From Shewanella insulae (GTDB lineage Bacteria > Pseudomonadota > Gammaproteobacteria > Enterobacterales > Shewanellaceae): DNA of 64,000 bases. Positions within the stretch are counted from its first letter, which is position 1; each line of letters opens with the position of its first letter. The translations under genes were made by a program, and so were the position numbers. The notes below the pieces were generated by a model. That model saw nothing but the letters and a program-made list of their open reading frames with translations, was not told the DNA's origin and did no database searches. The DNA lies in NCBI RefSeq assembly GCF_009831655.1, contig NZ_WRPA01000001.1:372001-436000 (forward strand), in the 5' to 3' direction. This document shows, piece by piece, positions 49,186 through 58,024 of this stretch.

Positions 49186-50625
49186 ATGTTCCGCAGAACC
49201 AAAATTGTAACGACTCTGGGTCCAGCAACCGATCGTGACGACAATCTACGTCGTATCATCAAAGCTGGTGCAAACGTTGTTCGCCTCAACTTCTCTCATG
49301 GTTCACCTGAAGACCACCTCAAGCGTGCCACCGATGTGCGAAATATCGCCAAAGAACTCGGTGTGCACGTTGCCGTACTGGGTGATCTACAAGGCCCTAA
49401 GATCCGTGTATCGACCTTCAAAGATAACAAGAAGGTACAACTGGATCTGGGTAAGGCATTCATCTTAGATGCCGACCTGGAAAAAGGCCAAGGTGATGAA
49501 CACCAAGTGGGTATCGACTATAAGGAGTTGCCACAAGATGTCAGCATCGGCGACATCCTGATGCTCGACGATGGTCGCGTTCAGCTTAAGGTTGAGAAAG
49601 TTGAAGGTAATAAGGTTCACACCACAGTGACTGTTGCCGGTCCCCTGTCTAACAACAAGGGCATCAACAAGAAAGGTGGTGGTTTGTCTGCCGCGGCCCT
49701 GACCGAGAAAGACAAGCAAGACATTATCACCGCAGCAGCCATCAAGGTAGATTACCTGGCAGTTTCTTTCCCACGCAGTGGCGCAGACCTTAACTATGCC
49801 CGTGAACTGGCACAGAAGGCTGGCAGCAATGCCTTGATCGTCTCTAAAGTTGAGCGTGCCGAAGCTGTAGCTTCAGACGAAGCGATGGACGACGTGATCT
49901 TGGCCTCTGACGCCGTCATGGTTGCCCGTGGCGACCTTGGTGTTGAGATAGGTGATGCGGCCCTAGTGGCGGTTCAAAAGAAACTAATCAGCCGTTCTCG
50001 TCAGCTGAACAAGAGCGTGATCACCGCGACTCAGATGATGGAGTCGATGATCACCAGCCCTATGCCGACTCGTGCAGAGGTAATGGACGTCGCTAACGCC
50101 GTGCTTGATGGCACAGATGCCGTGATGCTGTCGGCCGAAACGGCTGCCGGTGACTTCCCTGAGGAAACCGTTAAGGCGATGGCAAACGTCTGTCTGGGCG
50201 CAGAGTCACACCCAAGCGTTCAGGTATCTAAGCACCGTATGGACGAACGTTTCACCTCTGTTGAAGAGACAATCGCACTATCGACCATGTATGCGGCTAA
50301 CCACCTGGAAGGCGTTAAGGCGATCGTTGCCCTAACCGAATCTGGTGCAACACCACAGCTTATGTCTCGCATCAGCTCTGCCCTGCCTATCCTGGCGCTG
50401 TCACGTCACGATGTGACCCTGGCTAAGATGGCGCTTTACCGTGGCGTACAACCTGTCTACTTCGACTCAACTGCCTACGGTGCTGATGAGCTGGCCAAGA
50501 AGGCGCTTGAGGCCCTGACCGAAGCGGGTTATCTCACTTCCGGTGACATGGTATTGATGACCAAGGGTGACGCGATGGAAACCATCGGTGGCACCAACAC
50601 CTGTAAAGTACTGATCGTCGCTTAA
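49186..50625 (+). CDS. pykA: pyruvate kinase (PykA type)
   Basis: Converts phosphoenolpyruvate and ADP to pyruvate and ATP; 479 residues. It begins [20 protein letters not shown]. Motifs are [24 protein letters not shown], the metal/substrate site [13 protein letters not shown] and STQMMESM-type [11 protein letters not shown]. The sequence fits the PykA (II) isozyme, activated by AMP and sugar phosphates rather than fructose-1,6-bisphosphate (family knowledge). ACGGAG lies before the ATG. Confidence 0.97.
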   Translation: MFRRTKIVTTLGPATDRDDNLRRIIKAGANVVRLNFSHGSPEDHLKRATDVRNIAKELGVHVAVLGDLQGPKIRVSTFKDNKKVQLDLGKAFILDADLEKGQGDEHQVGIDYKELPQDVSIGDILMLDDGRVQLKVEKVEGNKVHTTVTVAGPLSNNKGINKKGGGLSAAALTEKDKQDIITAAAIKVDYLAVSFPRSGADLNYARELAQKAGSNALIVSKVERAEAVASDEAMDDVILASDAVMVARGDLGVEIGDAALVAVQKKLISRSRQLNKSVITATQMMESMITSPMPTRAEVMDVANAVLDGTDAVMLSAETAAGDFPEETVKAMANVCLGAESHPSVQVSKHRMDERFTSVEETIALSTMYAANHLEGVKAIVALTESGATPQLMSRISSALPILALSRHDVTLAKMALYRGVQPVYFDSTAYGADELAKKALEALTEAGYLTSGDMVLMTKGDAMETIGGTNTCKVLIVA

Positions 50626-50680
50626 GACGGTGAGCAAATGCCAGCCACTCCCGTTTAGGAAGGTTATTGGCCGATAAAGA

Positions 50681-50709
50681 AAAAGGTACGCAATGCGTAC
50701 CTTTTTTTA
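50681..50709. terminator. bidirectional terminator between pykA and fadE
   Basis: AAAAAGGTACGC-AAT-GCGTACCTTTTTTT hairpin; A run on one side and T run on the other, fits both converging genes. Confidence 0.9.
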
Positions 50710-50738
50710 TGCGCTAAGTTATTGCAGAAGACACATCT

Positions 50739-53015
50739 TTAGAGAGTCTCAAACTCATCTATCGCAATCGCTATCTTACGCAACCTGTCAGCCTCAAGCA
50801 GTATATCGCGCTCGGCCTCGGTAATGATCTTAAGCTCATAGGCCTGAGCATAAAGCGCATCGTTAGCCTGTTTGCGATCAAGCTTGCCTTCCTTCTGGGC
50901 ATTGCGTAGCGTCTTATACAGGTGTTTCGCCTTGTACTGAGCAATAAAGGCATGTTCCACTTCGGCGATCCCCCCCTTATCCCCTTCGAAATCCGGGCAA
51001 AGATGAGTCAATCTATCACGCGCCGGACCGGGTCTGAGCATACTCTGACACACCGCAATGGTGAGCTTATCGTCGGGACCGTTAAAGTGATTACCTAGCG
51101 GGAACACCAAGGCGCGCATCGCATAGGCAAGCGGACGATTAGGGAAGTTACGCAGCGCACCATAGAGGGCCTTGGCCGCCCGCTGCAACCTAAGCTGCAT
51201 CACATAGTGTACTGTTGGCAGATCTTCTTGCTGACGACCATTGTCTTCAAACAACTTAAGAGTCGCCGAACCAAGATAGAGTTCGCTGAGCACATCACCC
51301 AAGCGCGCCGACAACATCTCCTTACGCTTGAGATCGCCGCCCATCACTAACATGGCGAGATCCGTCACGAAGGCCAGTGCCGCCGACAGACGGGTCATGT
51401 CCTTATAGTACTGTTTAGTCTCACCAGATACGGGGGCAGAATTGAATCGGCTGGCTGTCAATGCACTCCACAGTGAGCTCAGGGCATTACGGGCGCCATA
51501 GCCCATATGGCCCAGCAGCAGGTTATCGAAACGCTCAAGCGCCTCGCTTGAATCCTCCATCGCCGCCGCTTCCATCTCCGCCAGTACATAGGGGTGACAA
51601 CGCGTCGCGCCTTGGCCGAAGATCATCAGGCTACGGGTGAGGATGTTAGCCCCCTCTACCGTGATGGAAATCGGCGTGGCCATATAGCCATGGCCCAGGT
51701 AATTCTTAGGTCCAAGCTGTATCCCCTTGCCCGATTGAATATCCATGGCGTCGTTGAGCACGTCGCGGCCCATCTCAGTCATGTGATACTTGGCAATCGC
51801 GGTAACGACCGAAGGCTTGACCTTAAGGTCGATCCCTGTGGTGGTCAGACGGCGGGCCGCCTCTAGCTGGTAGGTGTTAGCGATAATACGCGCCAACGCC
51901 TCTTGCACGCCTTCAAACTGACCAATCGACAAGCCAAATTGATGACGGACATAACTATAGGCCGTAGTTGTCTTAGTGGTGACATGACCCGAGGCCGTTG
52001 CCAGAGCCGGCAGCGAGATGCCACGCCCCGCAGAGAGACACTCGACCAACATACGCCAGCCACGACCAGCATATTGCGGCCCACCGATAATCCAATCCAG
52101 CGGAATGAAGACATCCTCGCCGCGAGTGGTACCATTCATGAAGCCCATGTTGAGCGGGTTATGACGATTACCTATCTCCACACCTGGGTGCTCCGTTGGG
52201 ATCAGGGCGCAGGTGATGCCAATCTCCTCTCTGTCACCAAGCAGACCGTCAGGATCGCGCATCTGAAACGCGAGTCCCAATACGGTAGCCACAGGCGCCA
52301 GGGTAATATAGCGCTTATCCCAGTTTAGCTTGAGGCCAAGCACCTCTTCGCCCTGGAATTCGCCGCGACAGACGATGCCGGTATCGGGAATGGCACCCGC
52401 ATCTGACCCAGCCTCAGGCCCGGTCAGGGCAAAACAAGGCACTGCATCGCCGCTAGCCAGCTTTGGCAGCCAGTGATCGCGCTGCTCCTTGGTACCATAG
52501 TGGGTAAGCAACTCGCCAGGGCCTAGGGAGTTTGGCACCATGACACTCACCGCCGCGCTGACGCTGCGACTGGCAAGCTTACTAACGATAGTAGAGTTGG
52601 CATAGGCAGAGAAGGCCCTGCCGCCATACTCTTTGGGAATGATCAGGGCAAAGAAGCCTTCTTTCTTGAAGTAGTCCCACAGCTCGGGCGGTAGATCTTT
52701 ACGCTCCTGCACTATGTTGAAATCATCTATCATAGTCAGAGCTGTCATCACCTGCTCATCGATAAAGGCTTTCTCCTCTTCGGTGAGTTGTGGACGACCA
52801 TAGCTATGCAGCGTATCCCAGTTTGGCTTACCGCGAAACAGCTCGGCCTCCCACCACACATCACCGGCTTCCATCGCTTCCTTTTCGGTATCGGAAAGCG
52901 GCGGCAGCACTCGTTTGAAGAAGGAGAATACGGGTCGCGTGATGCACTGCATACGGATATTTTTAACGCCAAGAAGCACTATTATGACCAATAGTACCAA
53001 GATAAAGAGTGTCAT
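50739..53015 (-). CDS. fadE: acyl-CoA dehydrogenase FadE
   Basis: First oxidation step of fatty acid beta-oxidation, FAD-dependent, 758 residues (shorter than the 814 of E. coli). An N-terminal hydrophobic segment (residues 1-22, TLFILVLLVIIVLLGVKNI) anchors it to the membrane. The catalytic core carries the acyl-CoA dehydrogenase motifs PCFALTGPEAGSDAGAIPD and GIQLGPKNYLGHGYMATPI. The C-terminal half is the extended FadE-specific domain. It starts eight bases after psrA, so regulator and target share one transcript. Confidence 0.95.
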   Translation of the reverse strand: MTLFILVLLVIIVLLGVKNIRMQCITRPVFSFFKRVLPPLSDTEKEAMEAGDVWWEAELFRGKPNWDTLHSYGRPQLTEEEKAFIDEQVMTALTMIDDFNIVQERKDLPPELWDYFKKEGFFALIIPKEYGGRAFSAYANSTIVSKLASRSVSAAVSVMVPNSLGPGELLTHYGTKEQRDHWLPKLASGDAVPCFALTGPEAGSDAGAIPDTGIVCRGEFQGEEVLGLKLNWDKRYITLAPVATVLGLAFQMRDPDGLLGDREEIGITCALIPTEHPGVEIGNRHNPLNMGFMNGTTRGEDVFIPLDWIIGGPQYAGRGWRMLVECLSAGRGISLPALATASGHVTTKTTTAYSYVRHQFGLSIGQFEGVQEALARIIANTYQLEAARRLTTTGIDLKVKPSVVTAIAKYHMTEMGRDVLNDAMDIQSGKGIQLGPKNYLGHGYMATPISITVEGANILTRSLMIFGQGATRCHPYVLAEMEAAAMEDSSEALERFDNLLLGHMGYGARNALSSLWSALTASRFNSAPVSGETKQYYKDMTRLSAALAFVTDLAMLVMGGDLKRKEMLSARLGDVLSELYLGSATLKLFEDNGRQQEDLPTVHYVMQLRLQRAAKALYGALRNFPNRPLAYAMRALVFPLGNHFNGPDDKLTIAVCQSMLRPGPARDRLTHLCPDFEGDKGGIAEVEHAFIAQYKAKHLYKTLRNAQKEGKLDRKQANDALYAQAYELKIITEAERDILLEADRLRKIAIAIDEFETL

Positions 53016-53023
53016 GTTGCCCC

Positions 53024-53662
53024 CTACTGCGTTGTCACAGGCACTGCCACGCCGGCAGCCAAATATGGAATCACCTTACGGATAACGGCTTCAATATCAT
53101 TGTGTTCGTTGAAATCGGCCTCGGCAATTTCGGTCAAGGCATCGGCGGATGCCATGGTGAAGACCACAGTGCCTAAGGTAAAGTGTAATCGCCAAAACAT
53201 CTCTGCGGGGGGAATATGTGGCGCGCTTTCGGCGACCGCCTTCACAAACTCACTCAGATGCTCACCATAGTGAGTGGTGATAAACCATCTCAGATGTCCC
53301 TGACTCTCGATGTAGCCACGGCCCAATAGCTGTAAGAAGGTACGAGTGCCATCGGCCTTAAACTTGTTAAGCTCGAGGAGCGGTTTTACCAATGACGAGA
53401 AGATCTCATTTAGGCTAGGTTCGCTGCCCTGTTTTAATTGCACTACAGCATTGGAAGCTTCTGGCATAAAACGGTCCAGATAGCGGGCCAATACGGCGCG
53501 GATCAGCTCTTTCTTAGAGCCAAAATGATAGTTTACCGAGGCGAGGTTAACCTCCGCCTTGCTGGTGATCAACCGTAAGGAGGTTTCCGAAAAGCCGCGC
53601 TCTGCGAATAGCTTTTCTGCCGCATCCAGTATTCTTGTTTTCGTGTCGGATCGATTTGCCAT
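53024..53662 (-). CDS. psrA: TetR-family fatty acid regulator PsrA
   Basis: A 212-residue TetR repressor. The helix-turn-helix region reads RILDAAEKLFAERGFSETSLRLITSKAEVNLASVNYHFGSKKELI (in parts residues 11-55), nearly the same as Pseudomonas PsrA, and the C-terminal part keeps GYIESQGHLR and PPAEMFWRLHFTLGTVVF. PsrA responds to long-chain fatty acids such as oleate and represses beta-oxidation genes in Shewanella. It is upstream of fadE and has an operator-like palindrome just before its start. Confidence 0.88.
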   Translation of the reverse strand: MANRSDTKTRILDAAEKLFAERGFSETSLRLITSKAEVNLASVNYHFGSKKELIRAVLARYLDRFMPEASNAVVQLKQGSEPSLNEIFSSLVKPLLELNKFKADGTRTFLQLLGRGYIESQGHLRWFITTHYGEHLSEFVKAVAESAPHIPPAEMFWRLHFTLGTVVFTMASADALTEIAEADFNEHNDIEAVIRKVIPYLAAGVAVPVTTQ

Positions 53663-53681
53663 TCCGTGACCTACAACTCTG

Positions 53682-53701
53682 ATTTAAACGTGCGTTTAAA
53701 T
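53682..53701. promoter_or_regulatory. candidate PsrA operator
   Basis: ATTTAAACGTGCGTTTAAAT is an almost perfect 20-base palindrome (only the two central bases break it). It contains the AAAC-N4-GTTT core known for PsrA boxes and sits 20 bases before the psrA start, so autoregulation of psrA-fadE is likely. Confidence 0.75.
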
Positions 53702-53881
53702 TAAACACTGGTTCACATATTGTCAAATGGAAATCGACAAGCTTTGCGCAGCATTGCACAAGCATCTTGCCCTTTAATATCTGCACAAGACAAGGAAAAG
53801 CGTGATCAACTGTAAAATTTGGTGAAATTGAGTAAACTATGGCCCACAAAAAGCCACACAAAAATAACAAAGGAAGCACTC

Positions 53882-55765
53882 ATGAAACCAATTTGTGCCA
53901 AGTTGACCCCGGTTGCCGTGGTCATCGCACTCTCTTTAGGGATCAGCGGCTGTAACGACGATAGCGATGCCAAGGTAGAAAGCAAGGCCCAACAGACGGC
54001 TAACCAAGATAGTCTAAAACAAGAAGCCTCTAAAGATAAACTGGCCGAGGCCAAACAGTTTATCAGCCAGGCTGAGAGCCAACTCGCCAATCTGTCTATC
54101 GAACAAAACCGCGCCGAGTGGCTCTACAGCAACTTCATCACCGAAGACACGGCTGCCCTCGCCGCCTCTGTCGGCGAACGTCAAACCGCGCTATCGGTAC
54201 AGCTAGCCACGAAGGCCGCCAATTATAGCCAACTACCACTGGATGAAGTTAACGCACGTAAACTCAACATATTACGTAGCGCATTGGTGTTACCTGCCCC
54301 CCTAGATCCTAAGAAGAATGCCGAGCTTGCCAATATCAGCGCCGAACTAAACGGCCTATACGGCAAGGGCAAGTACTGCATGGCTGACGGCCGCTGTCTG
54401 ACCCAACCTGAACTGTCGGGTCTTATGGCCAGCTCACGGGATCCCAAAGAACTTGAGGAGATCTGGAAAGGCTGGCGTGAGATCGCCAAACCTATGCGTC
54501 CGCTGTTTGAGCGCGAGGTCGAATTAGCCAATGAAGGGGCCAAAGACCTTGGTTACGCCAACCTGTCTGAACTCTGGCGCAGCCAATATGACATGCAGCC
54601 CGATGCCTTCTCAGCCGAACTCGACAGACTCTGGGGTCAGGTTGAACCCCTTTATGAATCGCTGCACTGCTATGTCAGAGGTGAGCTGAATGAAAAATAT
54701 GGCGACGAGGTCGCCCCTAAGCAGGGTGCGATACCAGCCCACCTACTGGGTAACATGTGGGCCCAGCAATGGGGTAATGTCTATGACATGGTAGCACCAC
54801 AAGATGCCGACCCAGGTTACGATGTCACCGAGCTACTGGCCAAACAGGGCTATGATGAGCACAAGATGGTAAAGCAGGCCGAGAGCTTCTTCACTTCATT
54901 GGGCTTTGAGCCGCTACCAGAAACCTTCTGGAGCCGTTCGCTCTTCATCCAACCGCAAGATCGTGATGTAGTCTGTCACGCATCGGCGTGGGATCTGGAC
55001 AACCTGGATGATATTCGTATCAAGATGTGTATCCAGAAGACGGCGGAAGATTTCACCGTGATCCACCATGAACTGGGGCACAACTTCTATCAACGCGCCT
55101 ATAAGGAACAGCCCTTTATCTTTAAGAACAGCGCTAACGATGGCTTCCACGAGGCGATCGGTGACACTGTCGCCCTGTCGATCACCCCAAACTATCTAAA
55201 ACAGATAGGTCTACTCGAACAAGTGCCTGACGCCTCAAAGGATATCGGTCTTCTGCTGAAGCAGGCGCTCGATAAAGTCGCCTTTCTTCCCTTCGGCCTC
55301 ATGATAGATCAATGGCGCTGGAAGGTCTTTAGCGGCGAGATCACCCCGGCCCAGTACAACCAGGCCTGGTGGGAGCTGCGTGAGAAGTATCAGGGCGTCA
55401 AGGCACCAATTGCCCGCAGCGAAGCCGACTTCGACCCGGGTGCCAAATACCATGTACCCGGCAACGTGCCCTATACCCGCTACTTCCTGGCGCATATCCT
55501 CCAGTTCCAATTCCACAAGGCGCTGTGTGATATCGCCGGCGATAAGGGCCCAGTTCACCGTTGCAGCATTTACGGTAACAAGGACGCGGGTGCTAAGCTA
55601 AACGCCATGCTAGAGATGGGTCAGAGCAAACCTTGGCCAGAAGCCCTGGAAGTGGTAACTGGCTCGCAAAACATGGATGCCTCTGCGGTACTCGACTACT
55701 TTGCGCCCCTGAAAGTCTGGCTGGATGAGCAGAACAAACAGGCTAACCGTCAGTGTGGTTGGTAG
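53882..55765 (+). CDS. M2 family zinc peptidase (ACE-like peptidyl-dipeptidase), lipoprotein
   Basis: A 627-residue homologue of angiotensin-converting enzyme, releasing dipeptides from peptide C-termini. The signal peptide ends in the lipobox LGISGC (cysteine 24), followed by NDD; lack of aspartate at +2 predicts outer-membrane sorting. The zinc motif is HHELGH followed downstream by the glutamate in FHEAIGDTVALS. The start at ATG 53882 follows AAAGGAAG; an earlier in-frame ATG at 53819 lacks a ribosome site and would hide the signal. It is divergent from psrA. Confidence 0.92.
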   Translation: MKPICAKLTPVAVVIALSLGISGCNDDSDAKVESKAQQTANQDSLKQEASKDKLAEAKQFISQAESQLANLSIEQNRAEWLYSNFITEDTAALAASVGERQTALSVQLATKAANYSQLPLDEVNARKLNILRSALVLPAPLDPKKNAELANISAELNGLYGKGKYCMADGRCLTQPELSGLMASSRDPKELEEIWKGWREIAKPMRPLFEREVELANEGAKDLGYANLSELWRSQYDMQPDAFSAELDRLWGQVEPLYESLHCYVRGELNEKYGDEVAPKQGAIPAHLLGNMWAQQWGNVYDMVAPQDADPGYDVTELLAKQGYDEHKMVKQAESFFTSLGFEPLPETFWSRSLFIQPQDRDVVCHASAWDLDNLDDIRIKMCIQKTAEDFTVIHHELGHNFYQRAYKEQPFIFKNSANDGFHEAIGDTVALSITPNYLKQIGLLEQVPDASKDIGLLLKQALDKVAFLPFGLMIDQWRWKVFSGEITPAQYNQAWWELREKYQGVKAPIARSEADFDPGAKYHVPGNVPYTRYFLAHILQFQFHKALCDIAGDKGPVHRCSIYGNKDAGAKLNAMLEMGQSKPWPEALEVVTGSQNMDASAVLDYFAPLKVWLDEQNKQANRQCGW

Positions 55766-55831
55766 GTAGCAAACTCATCGAACAGGCCTCATAGCCCTGC
55801 ACATGGGCCTGTTTTGAGCTAGTAGAAACAG

Positions 55832-55859
55832 AAAATCACCTCCTAGGAGGTGATTTTTT
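55832..55859 (+). terminator. terminator after the M2 peptidase gene
   Basis: AAAATCACCTCCTAGGAGGTGATTTTTT, perfect palindrome; could also stop smrA transcripts converging from the other side. Confidence 0.9.
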
Positions 55860-55937
55860 ATTAACTAATCCCTATTAAGTCGACTAGCGGCGCTCGCACT
55901 AATTAAGCGACTTTCTCCGTTAAGCCCCTCAACTCCG

Positions 55938-56528
55938 TTAGGCCCATCTATGGGTCCCCTTGTGGTGCTTTTCAGCAGTATCTAACTTCTCTTGGGCCGA
56001 TTTTGCCAGCATGACCATCATAGCGCCTGCGCCCCCCCAAGCTGGAGGCGCGCTATGGTACGCCTGTACGCCATCGATCTGCGCCAACCAGCCAGTAACA
56101 TAGGACTTGAGCTTGGCTGGGATCGGCTGACTATTCAATCCTGTGCCATGGATGACGATAAGGTTTCTAAGGCCCGCCGCCTGAGCATTGGTGATAAAAT
56201 CATAGAGCAGTTCTCTGGCACGAGATAGACCCAAGCCCGTCAAATCCAGATCCGCCTGCACCTCATACTTCCCCTGACGAAACAGCCTAAACACCTGCCC
56301 CTGTACCCCCTGATGTTTAACACTCACCACGGCTTGGGGATCGACGGGCGTGATGTCGCCCAGTTCCAGCGACAATTTTTCCAGCGCCAGGCGCCGCTGC
56401 GCCTCATGGTGGCGTCTTTGCCCGTCTGAGCTTGTGCCGCCCTTACCTGGAACCACAGCATTTTCGTCCTTTAACGGCTTAACGCCTTGCATAGAAGCGA
56501 GAAATAAAGCGCTATCATCTTCACACAT
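55938..56528 (-). CDS. smrA: Smr-domain endonuclease SmrA
   Basis: A 196-residue protein with a C-terminal Smr (MutS2-related) nuclease domain. The domain starts with ADLDLTGLGLSRAREL (the LDLxG motif) and contains the catalytic-loop IVIHGTGLNS. The N-terminal part (residues 1-95) is charged, with the DSALFLASMQGVKPL motif seen in SmrA/YdaL proteins. ATG 56528 is chosen because AAGGAGG lies just upstream. Nicking activity is known for E. coli SmrA; the biological role is unclear. Confidence 0.88.
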   Translation of the reverse strand: MCEDDSALFLASMQGVKPLKDENAVVPGKGGTSSDGQRRHHEAQRRLALEKLSLELGDITPVDPQAVVSVKHQGVQGQVFRLFRQGKYEVQADLDLTGLGLSRARELLYDFITNAQAAGLRNLIVIHGTGLNSQPIPAKLKSYVTGWLAQIDGVQAYHSAPPAWGGAGAMMVMLAKSAQEKLDTAEKHHKGTHRWA

Positions 56529-56903
56529 GGCTACCTCCTTCACTTCTGCCCGTTATTTGCGCGAGAAACTCTGACTATCGATGCGTAAATCCTAGTCTAC
56601 CAGTCAGATAAAAGTATCCGTTCAGGGAAGATAAAACTCAAGCTCGGGATGCGTAGTGCAGTGATAGGCGGCTCAAAATTCATCAATCACTCTGTATCGA
56701 CTAACTGATGGGGCGCCGTTCCGATCATCTAGTTAACCATGGTTAGCGACTCTCTTTCATCTAAGATAAAGCGCCATTAAGGGCCTATTTGCAGAAAAAA
56801 GCATCGTATGAGGCCATAGACACAATTTGTTAATAACTAAATCTTTCGCATCAATAGGCCTTAGATTATATTGACCCTAGTATTAGCAGCAGCGTATAGC
56901 TAA
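56529..56903. other. 375-base intergenic region
   Basis: Between divergent smrA and the NTF2-like gene. I see no coding frame, strong hairpin or repeat; the 56820-56880 stretch is AT-rich and probably carries the promoter of the gene at 56904. Confidence 0.5.
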
Positions 56904-57467
56904 ATGAAACTCTTCAAATATGTCCTTGTCATGCTCCTCTGTGCACTCAATTTTCAAGCATTTGCCCAGAAAAATGATAATGACGCGTTAAATCAGTTCT
57001 ATAAGCAGTTCAGCGTCGCGTTTGAACAACTCGATGCTGCCCTTATACAAGATATCTATGCCGAAAATGCCTGTTATATACCGGAGCAACAAAACAAAGA
57101 GATCACCATGGGGCGAGACAATATTGTCGCGCTCTACAAACGATTCTTTGGCAAGATAAAACATAAGAATGCACATATCGAAGTGGATTTTCGCGTCGTC
57201 GAACGTCAGCTTGACGAACAACGCGCCACCGACGTGGGTTATTATCTGATCCGTTTCTACCCGCCTAAGGAGACCGAAGAACCTGTGAGCGAATTTGCCG
57301 GCAAGTTCGTCACCGTCTCCAAGAAAAAAGATGATGGCAAATGGTACTTAACGGTAGATACCAACAACCGCTCCGATCCTTCGTTTTACTATAATGCCAA
57401 GCCGCTCCCTAACCTTTATTACGGCCACCAATTTACGACGTTAAGCCAGCACAACGACCATGATTGA
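56904..57467 (+). CDS. secreted NTF2-like (SnoaL/DUF4440-type) protein
   Basis: A 187-residue protein with a clear signal peptide (MKLFKYVLVMLLCALNFQAF, cleavage after AFA). The mature part fits the NTF2-like cone fold: an initial helix (ALNQFYKQFSVAFEQLDAAL), the segment IYAENACYIPEQQ, GRDNIVALYKRFF, then long strands ending GKFVTVSKKKDDGKWYLTVD. Such proteins bind small ligands or act as enzymes; no function can be assigned. The stop overlaps ychJ by eight bases, so the two are probably co-translated. Confidence 0.8.
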   Translation: MKLFKYVLVMLLCALNFQAFAQKNDNDALNQFYKQFSVAFEQLDAALIQDIYAENACYIPEQQNKEITMGRDNIVALYKRFFGKIKHKNAHIEVDFRVVERQLDEQRATDVGYYLIRFYPPKETEEPVSEFAGKFVTVSKKKDDGKWYLTVDTNNRSDPSFYYNAKPLPNLYYGHQFTTLSQHNDHD

Positions 57468-57939
57468 CCCCTCTCTGCCCTGTCCTTGTGGCAAGTCGAC
57501 AAACGAACGACGACTAAACTACGCTCAGTGTTGCCAACCCTACCATCTTGGAGAAGTGGCGCCCGATCCAGAATCTCTGATGCGCAGCCGTTATTCGGCA
57601 TTCGTGCTCAAATGCCACCAATATCTGATCGATACTCATCACCCAGAGTTTCTGAACGGACTGAGTGTACAGCTTCTCGATCAGGAGAATCATACCAAGT
57701 GGCTAGGGCTGAGTGTCGATAAGACCAGCAGCACACAAAATGCGGGAGTGGTGGAATTTCACGCCTGGTTTCAAGACATGGACGAACTGGACGCCATCCA
57801 CGAGATCTCAGACTTCGTGAAACAGGATGGCCGCTGGTACTATACCCAAGGAAAACAGTTGACGCCTAAATACCCCAAACGCAACGATCCCTGTGTCTGT
57901 CAAAGCAGTAAGAAATTTAAGCAGTGCTGCCTTAAATAG
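57460..57939 (+). CDS. ychJ: YchJ-family SEC-C motif protein (UPF0225)
   Basis: A 159-residue protein with zinc-binding SEC-C-like motifs at both ends: CPCGKSTNERRLNYAQCC at residues 7-24 and CVCQSSKKFKQCCLK at the C-terminus. The centre (LMRSRYSAFVLKCHQYLIDTHHP) is typical of YchJ. Its molecular role is unknown. It overlaps the preceding gene. Confidence 0.92.
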   Translation: MIDPSLPCPCGKSTNERRLNYAQCCQPYHLGEVAPDPESLMRSRYSAFVLKCHQYLIDTHHPEFLNGLSVQLLDQENHTKWLGLSVDKTSSTQNAGVVEFHAWFQDMDELDAIHEISDFVKQDGRWYYTQGKQLTPKYPKRNDPCVCQSSKKFKQCCLK

Positions 57940-58024
57940 GCTTGGAGCGGCGCTGAAACTAAAGCACCGACGCCTAGAGCTTAAATTTCCCATTCCTTGA
58001 ATCGATCATTTTCTGAATATGGGG

